A program made the translations under genes and the position numbers. This document shows positions 10,411-22,045 of a stretch of DNA of 64,000 bases, piece by piece (within the stretch, counting starts at the first letter, position 1; the number at the start of each line of letters is the position of its first letter). This DNA comes from Rhizophagus irregularis (taxonomy: Eukaryota; Glomeromycota; Glomeromycetes; Glomerales; Glomeraceae). The stretch spans positions 1,240,001 to 1,304,000 of the forward strand of contig NC_089455.1 in NCBI RefSeq assembly GCF_026210795.1, given 5' to 3'. A model generated the notes under the pieces. That model did not search any database. It saw only the letters and a list, made by a program, of their open reading frames with translations, and was not told where the DNA came from.

Positions 10411-13070
10411 ATGGCCGCTTCGACGTCTACAACAATCTCAAATACCAATAATACTACAACGAACACACCAGCTACACAAGCTGGCAGTAATGGCTTACCT
10501 ACTGGGCAAAAAATGCCTGCCTCGGAGGTGGGCTGGTGTTTCGTTCACGAATACTATACTTTTCTGAACAAAGACCCGAGTCGCCTTCACTGCTTTTACG
10601 GGCAAAAATCAACCCTCATCCACGGTACGGAAGGTGAGACCGTGACTCCTTCTCAGGGAGAGAAAGTGAGTATTGTTTATATTTATACTTTCATACAAAC
10701 TTTACTAGATCTTCATAAATGAGATCGGTTTATTTATAATTTTTTCTTTTTATTTATGGTTTATTATTTTTGTTCAGAATGGCTTTATTGTGTTTGTACT
10801 AATGCATATTTTTAATTTCTTCTTTGAAAATTTAATAGGAAATTAAAGAAAAATTTCAAGGCTTAAACTTGGAAAACTGTCGAGTTCTGATCACTAACGT
10901 TGATAGTCAAGCATCTATTAACGGTGGAATATTAATTCAAGTATTGGGCGAAATAAGCAATCGTAACGAAGTTGCGAGAAGATTTGCTCAAACTTTTTTT
11001 CTCGACGTACAACCAAACGTGACAAATGGCTATTATGTGTTGAATGATATCATCCGATTCCTGTCAGATGACGATATTGAAATATACAACGGGGAAGAGG
11101 AAGCTGGAGCATCTGCCTCGCCCACTGGAACATTAGTTGAAGAACCAATAAACGCTCGAGTCGAATCAGCAATCTCATCTAGTTCAGCTCAAAATACGGA
11201 ATCCGCTCAGGTTGCTTCAAGAACCATGGACACACATATAGCGGTCCCATCTTCAAAAGAAAACGAAGCTCCTTTACAGACAGTTTCTGCTAATGGTGAA
11301 GTTGTCGATCATTTTGTTGATAATGATAGGGTCCATACCCGATCACCGATTGACTCGGCATCTGTCATACTTCATACAAATATGCAATATTCAGTTCAAA
11401 ACGGGCCTCCATTACCTACCATGCCGAACTATAATGAAAGAGCAGTTGATGTGAACAAGCAAGAGCCTGCTACAACTTTAGTAGGTAGCGCGTCTCAGGA
11501 AGGAGGTCAATCTCCTTCCATGCAATCAATTCAAACTTTTTCAAACAGACCTCAATCATCGCCTGTTGTCGCAGCCAATATACAACAATCACCTGCTAAT
11601 GTTATTAAGAAAGAACCAATTACTATTTCAGAGAATATCGAAAAGCAATCACTGTTAAAGGCATCGCAATCATTACAGGGAAATAATAGGCAAGCTTTGA
11701 CGTCGACAGAATTTAATGTTGTAGCTTCTTCTGTCATATCAACATCGCCTTCAATTGAAGTAGATAAGAATGGACAACCTGGACAACCCGTGATTAATTC
11801 AAAGCAAGTTTCTGAACAACCGCCGCAAGTTGAGATGTCACAAGGGGCTGGTCAAGCTCTATCGACACAACGTAATATCGCATCTCTTACGTCATCACCA
11901 GTTATGCAGAAACAGCCTGCAAATATTCCCAAGCAGATACCTGCTCAAGCAGCTAACACAACACCACAACCACATATAAATAACCAACCTCCGACATTGG
12001 CAACAAATTCTAATTTTCAAGTTTCGACGAGCACAAATTCAGTTCCTAACACTATTATCCAATCGCAAACATTTAATGCATCACGAGCGCAGACAAATGA
12101 TCAGCCTCCAACAGATAACGATATACACTTATCATCGAGCAGACAAAAATTATCATTTGAGGATAATGGACAAACAGCAAATATTTTGATAGGATCTCAC
12201 TCAAATGGTCAAGGAACAAAATCAATATCTCGACCAGAATCACCTTCTATTGTAAGCGTTTATTCTCATTTTCCTCAATCGTCTATTGTAAATAATAAAG
12301 GATACCCGATTAATATACTAAACAGATAAATATTACAACACAGGCTGACAAAAAGAAAAGTATGCAAAATGTTCCGAAAGATGACATTACAACTGGCACA
12401 AATGGTCCTGAAATACGCGACGGAAAATTATCTTACAGCAATACACCACAAGCACAATTACCTACAAAAAAAACTTGGGCAAGTTTGGCTGCTAATGAAC
12501 AAGAAAAATGGAGTAGTAATGCATTGTCTGAAACAAAAGGAGTAGTTGCTTCTGTTCCAAAGCCAATCTCACAGGCTCAATCCCAACAGATACGAGACAA
12601 CCGTGATCGGCGTTCGGAAGGGCAAAAAAACAATAATCGTCGTAATAGTGGTGAGACTTTTTATAACATAACAGCATACTTCATTTCTTGTCCGAGTTTA
12701 TTTCTAATTATTTTTTATGAATAGACACAAGCCTCTCAATATACGTAAAAGGAGTCACTTCCTCAATGACTTATGAATTGCTCAAGGCAGCCTTCTCAAC
12801 CTTTGGCCATGTTAAACATCTTGACGTTGTGCATACCAAGGTAAGACTTATATTAATACTATTTTTTTTTATTACTATAATAAATGAAATTAAAAATGTT
12901 AATAATAATTTTTTTTTTTTTGATAGTCTTGTGCGTTCGTCGAATATAACAACGCCGAATCGTATCGACGCGCGCTTGAAGCGCACACAGTTGATGTCGG
13001 TAGTGAAACCGTATACACAGAAGAACGCCGAGTGCGCCGTAACAATGGTAAAGCTCCCCGCGGTCGCTAA
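10411..13070 (+). CDS. NTF2-domain and RRM protein, G3BP/Bre5-like
   Basis: Proposed exons 10411-10665, 10839-12251, 12344-12650, 12725-12840 and 12927-13070 give about 744 residues. Residues about 41-160 form an NTF2-like fold (GWCFVHEYYTFLNKDPSRLH, ENCRVLITNVDSQ, FAQTFFLDVQPNVTNGYYVL). A long Gln/Ser/Thr-rich disordered middle follows, then a C-terminal RRM with RNP2 (SLSIYVKGV) and RNP1 (CAFVEYNN), and an Arg-rich tail. This order is that of G3BP and yeast Bre5, which bind RNA, join stress granules and partner a Ubp3/USP10 deubiquitinase. The third intron donor (12651, GTGAGA) and the RRM splices are supported by phase and homology. The second intron could instead start at 12288, which keeps the frame. 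Confidence 0.88.
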
Positions 13071-13821
13071 TAATCTGCTCGTCTCGGTATAATACACCGA
13101 AAAGTAGGTGAAATTTTTTAAAAAACGGTGCAGGGTGAATCTTTTGTGTAGAAAAATTTATATATGCACAAAAGATTTGTGATATTTACTTTTATGCAAA
13201 TAATTTAGTTTCTTTCTTTGTTATATTTTTATAAATCTGTAAATTTTCGTTTTAAGTCAACAAAAAAAAAAAAAATCAGATTAGTGGATTTATTTGTAAA
13301 TGTGACGCTAGTTGTAGATAACGTTTAAATATTTTGCATAATTATAAATTTCCACATATTTGATTTTTACCTAAAAAATTCCCCTATTATAAACATTTGT
13401 TAGATATTTTATATTTTACCCAAAAGTATTATAGTAATAAATTTGAATCAGTCTACATTTTAATTATCGGATCTATCATATCACTAAATTTTCTAATCAG
13501 AAGATTTTTAAGATTAAAAAGTAAAATTACAGTTTCTACAATAGTAATTGTTAATATATTACTATTTAAAGTATTTAAAGTTTACCTATATTAACCTTGC
13601 TTCTTCTAATATTTAGGAATGTCTATTGTAAATTAGTTTTTTTAGTGATTTGTTAATTACTTTCACTAACTGTAATATTAAATAATTAATAAAATAGAGT
13701 ATTACTACATCAATTTATTTTATATAATTGTAATTAACAAAGTAAACATTTTTAAGATAATATATTTCAAATTTTATTAGTAAATAAGTTATTTGTAATA
13801 ATTACTCTATCATAAAGAATC
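13071..13821. other. Convergent intergenic spacer, no gene seen
   Basis: It lies between the 3' ends of the NTF2-RRM gene and DBP3. It is A/T-rich, with poly-A near 13262, and should contain both 3' untranslated regions. The 65-codon open frame at 13397-13594 is Ile/Leu/Phe-rich, as expected by chance in such DNA, and is not annotated. Confidence 0.5.
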
Positions 13822-15854
13822 CTAATCTTCAAATTTAATTTTTGTAGGTTTTAAACTAAGATCAACTTCTTTGAAGAAAGAGCCATATGCCTTATGTTCC
13901 TTCTTCTTAACACCGCCACCAAACTTTAATAAAGATTCCGGTATTTTTTGATTAGACTGACGAAGAACATTAATAAGTTCTCCAGAATGTGCTTTATCAT
14001 GTGAAGTAAAAAGAGTATGAGAAATACCCTGTAAAATATTTTATATTTTCTTTAGTTATGCAAAATAACATTAAAATCATGAAAATTAAATAATCTTATT
14101 CCTTTACCTTGTTACCAGCACGCCCAGTTCTACCAATACGATGAACATAATCTTCTATAGTTAATGGAAAAGTATAATTAATCACATACTCTACATTAGG
14201 AATATCTATACCTCTAGCAGCAACATCAGTAGCTATCAAAAGAGGATAAAATCCATCCTTGAAAGCCTTTAACACTTCCATGCGCTGGAATTGACTTTTA
14301 TCTCCATGAATTGATTGAACTTCATAGCCATGATTTGCTAACAAGTTTTCAACACGTGGAGCTTCTTTCTTGAAAAGAACAAATACCAAAATTCTATTTT
14401 TTTTGGTATGATATTGTTTAAGAAGATTTAATAAACAACGATCTTTGTCCATAGGATTATCAATTACTTCAACTATCTGAGTAACATTATTATTTGCAGA
14501 TAAGTCAGGAGAACCAATTACAACTTTCATTGGATTGTTCAAGAAATCATTAGCCAATTTACGCACTGATTCAGGCCATGTTGCAGAAAACATGGCAGTT
14601 TGACGATTTTTATTGGTTTTGGCAACAATCTGTCGAATATCATTTTCAAACCCTTTGTCAAGCATACGATCCGCTAGATACAAATAAAAAGCAAAAAGGT
14701 CAAAAAATCAGCATATAAATAAGTAATTTGTTAAAAATTTACCTTCGTCTAATACAAGATAAGACACATTACTAATATCACAAATGCCTTCATTAATAAG
14801 ATCAAGTAAGCGACCAGGGGTAGCCACCACAATATGAAAACTTTTACGTAGCGCTTTATATTGATCCACCTTAGATACTCCTCCATAAATACAAACACTT
14901 TTAATACCACACACTGGATCAAATTCTTTACATTGTTCTTGTATTTGTATTGCTAGTTCTCGTGTTGGTGCAACCACGAGAATCAATGGTTTATTGTTCG
15001 GTGGAATATAAGACAAGCTTTTGACATGCTTCAAAGCCGGCACGGTATACGCTAGTGTCTTTCCAGAACTAGTCATACAAAACATTACAGAAATCTGATC
15101 AATTATTAAATTTTAATTTCTTTTTTTTTCTTTTTTTTCTTTACTTTACATATACTGACCCAGTTTCGGCAATACCAATTACATCCCTGCCGCTTAAACA
15201 AATTGGCCAACAACTTGCTTGGATAGGAGTTGGTCTTTCGAATTTGTTCAAAATACCTTTAATACTTTCGTCTATATTTAATTGTGTAAATGACATGATT
15301 GGATTACATACTAAGTCGCCAGTAATTTGGATTTCATTTTTTTTATTGAATTCATCCACAACAGCCGAGTCCGTCGAAGAATTTCCAGTTGAAGTGTTTT
15401 TCATTTTCGGTATTTTCGGTTCGAAGACGGAATCATCATCATATGTAGAAGCCTTTCCCTTTTCAGAAAATTTTATAGTACGGCGTATTTTATGTTTCTT
15501 ATTCTTTTTCTTCTCTTTCCCATTCAATTCCATTTCTTTGCCTTTATCCTTCTTAGAAGAGTCATCCATATCATTGGTTACTGCATCATTCTTCTTTTTT
15601 TTCTTACTATAACCATTTTTTTCTGTATCTTGTTTTATTATATTAAGTGAACTATTAGAAGAGCTAGTAGAGAAAAATTCCTCCTTTTCATTCCTTTTTC
15701 TCTTCTTTTCTGTTTTTTTCGTGTTACTTTTATCGCAAGACTTGACTTGAGCTTTGAGTTCTGCCTTGTTATTTGCGGCGGCAACCAATTTTTCAAGTTT
15801 TGCGCGTCTCTCAGCTTTTTTTATAAAACCGCTTTGGTTTTTATCCGAACTCAT
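13822..15854 (-). CDS. DBP3: DEAD-box RNA helicase Dbp3 (60S ribosome biogenesis)
   Basis: Exons 15854-15160, 15068-14743, 14673-14108 and 14028-13822 give 597 residues. A Lys/Ser-rich nucleolar-type N-terminus (about 1-190) precedes the helicase core: Q motif [13 protein letters not shown], motif I AETGSGKT (formed across the first splice), PTRELA, TPGR, DEAD (formed across the second splice), SAT, and [10 protein letters not shown]. The tail [17 protein letters not shown] is characteristic of Dbp3 rather than other DEAD-box nucleolar helicases. Dbp3 acts in the nucleolus in pre-rRNA processing for the large subunit. The first intron uses a GTCAGT donor. It is divergent from CASC3. Confidence 0.93.
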
Positions 15855-16152
15855 TTCAGAAATGGAATATTTTTACGGTCTGATCAAAATCCGAAAAATC
15901 AAATCTCGGAATTGAATATGAATTCACATGATTTCAAAATTGCATCTCATCTCTATGTACCCAATAAGCCGTACATTTGGTTCATAATCAATATTTTTAT
16001 GGTATATGCTGAAGGACAAAAGAAAACAGCAAACTCCGGAAAAGAAACAATTTTTAAAAACCTATCTTTCTAAAACGGTCTTTTTTTATTGTCAATCGCT
16101 GAATACTTTTTTTCTAAATAATTTCATACCTATTTTCACGTTCTGATCTGAA
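15855..16152. promoter_or_regulatory. Bidirectional spacer DBP3 / CASC3
   Basis: 298 bp separate the two start codons, so both promoters and 5' untranslated regions must lie here. No TATA box or palindromic operator stands out. Calling it a shared promoter is inference from geometry. Confidence 0.45.
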
Positions 16153-18907
16153 ATGCTTAAACGTTTAAGGAGACGTGAAGTTCCTGTTGATGTTCATAGT
16201 GAAGACGAAGAGGAGTTTGATGCTACTCGCGGAGTACTTGAATTTAGCGATATCTCTGATTCAGAAGCGAGTGAAGACTCTGATGTAGAAAGTGAAGCGA
16301 CTCACAGTGAAGGTGAAGGTGAAGAAGAAATACAGGAAGAAACTAGTGTTGTCAAAGAGGAGGCAACTATTACGAGAGAAGAGTTAAGTCTTACAAAAGA
16401 AAAAGAGTCAAACTCTACTCATAAAGACACTAGCTCTTTAGTCGAGGATACAAGTACAGCTTCGATTGAAGACATTTCAAAAGGAGTTGAACAGCCAAAA
16501 TCTACCGAGCACAAATTGAAGGCTGAAGATCAATTAGAAATCAAACAGGAAGAAAATAATTCCACTATTGCTATTAAAGATTCTGGCGAAGATGGTATTA
16601 GTTCAACAGACGGAGATGAATTACAAAGTCATTCGGGAAACGAGATTGAGGTACGAGATGAAAAGCGGGATGATTCTAAGAATTCTGTCAACGTTCCCGA
16701 AATGTCAGGTTGGCAAAAAAAAGTATTAGCAAGACAAGAATATCGTAAAAAGTTAGCAGAAGATCCCGCATTTGTGCCTCATCTCGGTGAATTCTGGGGA
16801 CATGATGATAGGTTCATTAAGGATGAGCTTAGAGATGACTTTGATTCACATTATCGTAAATCACCATTCGCTTCTAGGTATTTAAATATGTTATTTGCCA
16901 ATCTAAAAGAAATTGTTAGAGGTTGAGTATCAAATTTTTGTTTTCTTTAATTGCTTATTTGTAGAGATAAAAATGTATGGGGAAATTCTCCAAGAGATCG
17001 ATGGGATCATGACGGATTTGAAGAATTGATGAAGATCGAAGACGAAGAAAGACGTAGAAAGGAATTTCAACATAGAATTCAACATCGCCGTGAATTTGTT
17101 CCTCCGGTATTTGATAAATATCTTATACTAACAGATTATATTGTTTTTTTTCCTTCACAATAGTCACAATAGTTTACCTTATTACATTATTTATCATTAT
17201 TCAATTTTTACTGAAAAGGCTCCTCGACGTCGATCGCATTTTCATAATAATATTACAACTCCAAAGTTTAATCATTCGCGTCCTTCAAATTCAATTATAA
17301 AGAGAAGGAATTCATTTGAAGAACAATCTAGATCAAGAGGGATGTTCTTATCAAAGTATGATACTAATCATAGGAGAGGAAATGGTAGTTCTAGTAATTT
17401 TAAACATCATAAATCAAGTGTACGTGGAAGTAGATCAGAAAATTCATATAATGGAAACGATGGAAACGTTAGTTCAACATCCCGATTCAATGATAATAAA
17501 TCTTACACAGGAAAAGATAATTCGTTTCCGCCGAAAGGCGGGAATGGGTTTCGCGGAAGAGGTTATAGTAGCAGACACTATATGCGTTCAGGTTTAAACC
17601 GAGATCATTCATTTAATTCTAACCAAGCTGACGTTAGTGAGGTGGATGGAAAACATAATTTAAGTCAGGACAAAAATTCTAAAGAACAACGTTCGAATAA
17701 TGATAGTGTGGACAATAAAGACTCTCATATTATACATAATAATGGACAACAAGAAAGTCGTGAAAATAAAATTGAAGAGAATATAAATATAGTTGCAGAG
17801 TACAAAATTGAAAAAGCGGAACCAGCACAAGAATCAACAGATATTACATCCCATGTAAATATTACGTCAAGTTCATTTACAAAGGAAGGAACGGATTCGG
17901 GATCTCCAATTAAAGAAAAAGAGAACGTCTACGAAAAATTGGAAGAAGAATCTGGAGTGGAAATTATTTTAGATTCTCAAAGTAAAAAAGCAATCGAAGA
18001 TAACGTAACTCCTATTTCACAATCAATAAACAATGTTACATCAAGTTTTAATGAGTTATCTATTAATAATAATCAATCTGATACAATTGTATCCTTGCCT
18101 TCAACATTGATGGACAAAGATAAAGTTCAAACTAACCAGGCATCTAAAAGGTATTCAACTAGAAGAGCAGCTTCTTTCTCGATAACTCAACCAACCCAAA
18201 CAAACGACTCACCAGCGAGCGGAATATCAAATAATTCTCGAACAAGCGAAATTCCACCTTCAGGTTTGTGTTTTTAATAAATTATTATAATAAAATAATG
18301 TTTTCTTTCGTCATTAAGACGAAGCGATTCTAATTCTTAAAGATTAGTTTAGCTAGAATAAAAATAATGTATATTGTACATTTGAAAAAAAAGTTCATTA
18401 TTAATAGAGTATGTGTGTATGTATATGCATATGTATATATAAAAAATGTTTGTAATAGCTGTCTTTGCACCGCCTTTCCAACCGAGAGCACTTGCTCTTT
18501 CTGATGAAATTTCCATTTCCAACGAGGACTCGTCAAATACGTCAAATACGTCAAATACGTCAAATAATTTCTTTCCACAAAAACCAGAAACACCAATTGC
18601 ATATTATATGGATAATTTACCTCAGGGATTAAGAAATAATCTATCTGAAAATAATTTACCGCCGCTAACATCTATCCCTCCTGCTTCTTATGTTGCTGAA
18701 AGTAATCCTTATGTTACTGAGAGCAATGGAATGGTTTATTATTACGATCCTAATATGTATTATTATTATTATCCGACTCAAACAACCACAGAATTAAAAG
18801 ATACGAATGATAATTCCGTTAAATCTTCTTCATTTGTGTCTCAATCTTCAACTGGTGTACAGGAAAATGATGGTGTTTATTATTATTATCCAGTTTATTA
18901 TCAATAA
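16153..18907 (+). CDS. CASC3: CASC3/Barentsz-like exon-junction-complex protein
   Basis: Exons 16153-16877, 16965-17106, 17219-18263 and 18459-18907 give about 786 residues. An acidic Ser/Glu-rich N-terminus is followed by the Btz (SELOR) signature, split by the first intron: DPAFVPHLGEFWGHDDR then WGNSPRDRWDHDGFEEL. These conserved aromatic and His-Asp blocks are the ones that contact eIF4A-III and RNA in the exon junction complex. The rest is low-complexity: RG-containing, then Ser/Asn-rich, ending in Tyr-rich repeats (YYYYPTQ, YYYYPVYYQ). A 9-bp repeat near 18532-18570 encodes an SNT run. The family call rests on the Btz region only. The second intron's acceptor (17218) was chosen for frame. 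Confidence 0.82.
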
Positions 18908-19259
18908 TTTCAATTTTATTTAGCGTTAGTAATACTTTAAATAAATCTTTCAATAGTTAGATGTATTTTTACTGTTTCTCATTTTAAATATTGGCTATAA
19001 AATTTATTCTTGAAACTCTTGTATAATATTTATAATATTAAAGCTTGATAACGATTATATAAATGGGCCGTTCGCAAGAACAAGGAGGAAAACTGTCAGG
19101 AAAGAAATGTTTTAGTATACTCGGCATACAAAAGTAAGTTTAATTTCCTCAGTTTCTATATAAAGGCTTAAATGTTTGTTGTATTTCAAGATCGAATAAA
19201 TATTTGAAATTTTATGATTGAAAATCAATTGTATTATTTATTAATATTAAAACAAATTT
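18908..19259. other. Convergent spacer CASC3 / NOLC1
   Basis: It holds both 3' ends. A 24-codon ATG frame starts at 19065 (MGRSQEQGGKL...) and stops at a TAA inside GTAAGT. It could mimic a first exon ending in a donor, but no following exon is visible, so it is not called as a gene. Confidence 0.5.
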
Positions 19260-21126
19260 TTAATCATCCACAGCAAACTTTATAGAGTGAGACTCAAAAT
19301 CAATCTTTCCTCCACGATAAGATCCTCTTTTCTTTTTAGTTTTTTGCGCACGAAAATCTTTACCTCGGGTAGCAAATAAATCATTATGAGCCTTATAACC
19401 ATAAGAGTCAATAGCACCGTCCTAAATGTCATTAATAAATAAAAATTTTAACAACAATTTAAGGACATGAAATACAAATATTAACAAACAATACTTTAGC
19501 CAGAAAGCTGTTGTCTTTTAATCGTTCATCAAGAAATTCCACTTCTTTCGGATTTATTCTGCGGTTATATATATTTCCATTACTATTACTTTCGTTTTCC
19601 GTCTGCTTAGCGGTATTGAAAAATTGATTAATATAAACTTAACTAATAAAACTAATATTGAAATATATTACTTACTTTATTCGATTTACCATTTTTTTTC
19701 TGATTTTTATACACTGATAATGGTTTAAAATGTACACTAGTCGTAACATATTTAGTACTATTATTTTAAAAAGAGGATTAGTTTAAAAATATTTTTTGTT
19801 TCCTTTTTTTTAATTACCTCACATTCGAATTTAGTTTTTTAGGAGGTCGTGTATAATCTTTACCATCCAAAGTGTCATTATTTGAATCAAGTTTATGTTT
19901 TAATTTATTTCCGTTAGTTAAAGGAACATTTATTTTATGTGATGAATTACTTGATTCCGACTTGTCTATTTCAGTACTGGCTATTTTACCATTACTATGA
20001 AATAATCTATCTTTGTTTTCTCCACTATGTTCTTTAATATTATTTATATTGTTTTGTGTATTTCCTGGTTTACTTTCATCTTCAGATTCATTATCACTTT
20101 CCTCTGATTCATTATCACTACTGTTGCTGTTGTTACTGTTGGTTTTATTGTTATCTCGAGTATCAGCTACGTTAGAACCTTTTTCTTGTTCCTTATCACT
20201 TTCTTCGCTACTAGATGAAACTAATTCGTTATCGGAACGAATTTTCATTTTACTATTTTCTTCATCATCTTCACTTAAACTATTACTTGATGAACATTCG
20301 CTGGATGACTCGTTGGAAAGATCTGAATCTTCATTTACATTTGACGCCCCAACACTTTGTTCTTCGTTTTCACTTTGTTCAGAAGATGAATCTGAACTAC
20401 TAGAATCTGAACTGTCCGATTCTTTACCAGAACTTAAAACATTACCATTATTTTCCTCTTCAATTGAGGAAGAATCAGAAGAATCGTCATCATCTTCGCT
20501 TGAAGAACTTGAACTATCTTTCATTTCATCATCATTTTTTAATTCCTCACCAGAAGGTTCATCCACTTTATCAGATTCATTTTTGGAATTAGTTTCTTTT
20601 ATTAAAACTTCATCCTCTGAACTTTGATCATCATCTTCAGATGAGGATGATGATTCATTGATACTCTCGTTCTCTTCATGATTACTATAGAAAGATAATT
20701 ATTTACATTGAAATTATAAGCCATATAAATTAAGTTGATATACTTACGAGCTATTCTCAGAAATCGATGAAGAATCATCAGATTCTACTTTTTCAATGGT
20801 TTTACTAACGATAAACCAATAAATTTTAGTAAAGGAATTTTAATAGCAATATTGACAAACGTGAATTACCCAGCTAAAAGAGAATTGTAAGACTTGTAAA
20901 CCTCGATTAAGCCAAGTTTTTGGTTTACAACTTTTATTGACTATATAAAAAAAAATATAAATATAAATAAATTATAGCTTTCAAATTAAACAAAAATTTT
21001 ATATTATACCTTATTTATTTCTTTTTTAAAAATTTTAGCTGTTTGTGATAGACCTGCATCTTTTAAAAATTGAAGAACTAAAGAGTAAAGCTCTGTTGGG
21101 ATATTGGCATCAGAATTTGACGACAT
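19260..21126 (-). CDS. SRP40: Nopp140/SRP40-family nucleolar phosphoprotein
   Basis: Exons 21126-21010, 20940-20870, 20804-20748, 20684-19818, 19757-19676, 19602-19495 and 19421-19260 give 487 residues. The N-terminus is a LisH motif ([21 protein letters not shown]). The middle is a long Ser/Asp/Glu tract, a typical CK2 substrate. The C-terminus is the SRP40 domain ([40 protein letters not shown]). Nopp140/Srp40 chaperones snoRNPs and links to Pol I transcription. The sixth exon has a tandem AAG/CAG acceptor (19608-19603), so an extra Gln is possible. The start is shared within 158 bp with NAA50. Confidence 0.93.
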
Positions 21127-21284
21127 TTAGACGCGTTTTTTTATTTTCTAGGAGTAAAAATAAACTGAAAAAAATTTTTTTTTTATCCATCAAAAAAAGA
21201 ACACCTGATAACTTGATTGCAGATCAAAATTAAATACAAAAATGTACTGCAACAAATTATTCAAGTGTAAAGCGTTAATTAAGC

Positions 21285-21898
21285 ATGGTAACTTCAACTG
21301 CAATAAAGAATAGCAAAACACCTAAACGAAATACTACTCATCGTATAGCTCTCGGAGAAATTACACCTAACAACTTGGGTCAATTAAAAAAATTAAATAC
21401 TGTCCTTTTTCCTGTTCATTATAGCGAAAAATTTTATAAAGATGTATTGGAAGTTGGCGAATTCGCTAAATTCGGTAATTAATAACGACAAAGCAATCGA
21501 TTATATTATTTAATATTCATAAATTAAGTTCTTATCAATTTGTAGCTTATTTCAATGATTGTTGTATTGGAGCCGTTTGTTGTCGTAAAGAACAAATAAA
21601 GGAAACAAATCAAGGTACAACATCCGATCAAGCAAAGCTATATATTATGACATTGGGTGTTTTGGCTCCTTATCGTAACCTTGGAATAGGTACAAAATTG
21701 TTAACGCATATTTTACAACATGCCACATTAACTACACAACACCCAAAATTCGTCGAAATTTATCTTCATGTGCAAACATCAAATGAAGAAGCTTTGGCCT
21801 TTTATAAAAAGTATGATTTTGAAATTGTTGCCACGGTGGAAGGATACTATAAGAAAATATCACCACCTGACGCGTATGTTTTGAGCAGGAAATTGTAA
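21285..21898 (+). CDS. NAA50: N-alpha-acetyltransferase 50 (NatE catalytic subunit)
   Basis: Exons 21285-21474 and 21546-21898 give 180 residues, close to the usual ~170. The GNAT fold is clear: LNTVLFPVHYSEKFYKDVLE (substrate loop with the conserved FPV.Y), YIMTLGVLAPYRNLGIGT (acetyl-CoA loop R/Q-x-x-G-x-G/A), YLHVQTSNEEALAFYKKYDF and the tail YYKKISPPDAYVL. Naa50 acetylates Met-starting N-termini and joins the NatA complex at the ribosome; it is also needed for sister-chromatid cohesion in animals. The splice joins FAKF and AYFNDC. Confidence 0.96.
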
Positions 21899-22045
21899 TT
21901 TTAGTTACAAATTCAGTTTTTTTAATATTAATTGTGAATAATTAAAACTATATTACAAAGAATTCATGATTCTCCCAGCTTTAAAAAAAAAATAATATAT
22001 AATAAAATTTAAACTCTAAAGTATTGATATATATATTAATAATAT

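Noticed and set aside
19065-19136. 24-codon ATG frame ending at GTAAGT-like sequence
   Set aside because: No partner exon was found before the NOLC1 3' end; probably part of the convergent untranslated regions.
20013-20627. 204-codon plus-strand open frame rich in Leu and Ser
   Set aside because: It is the antisense of the Ser/Glu/Asp-rich tract of NOLC1; low-complexity codons leave the reverse strand open.
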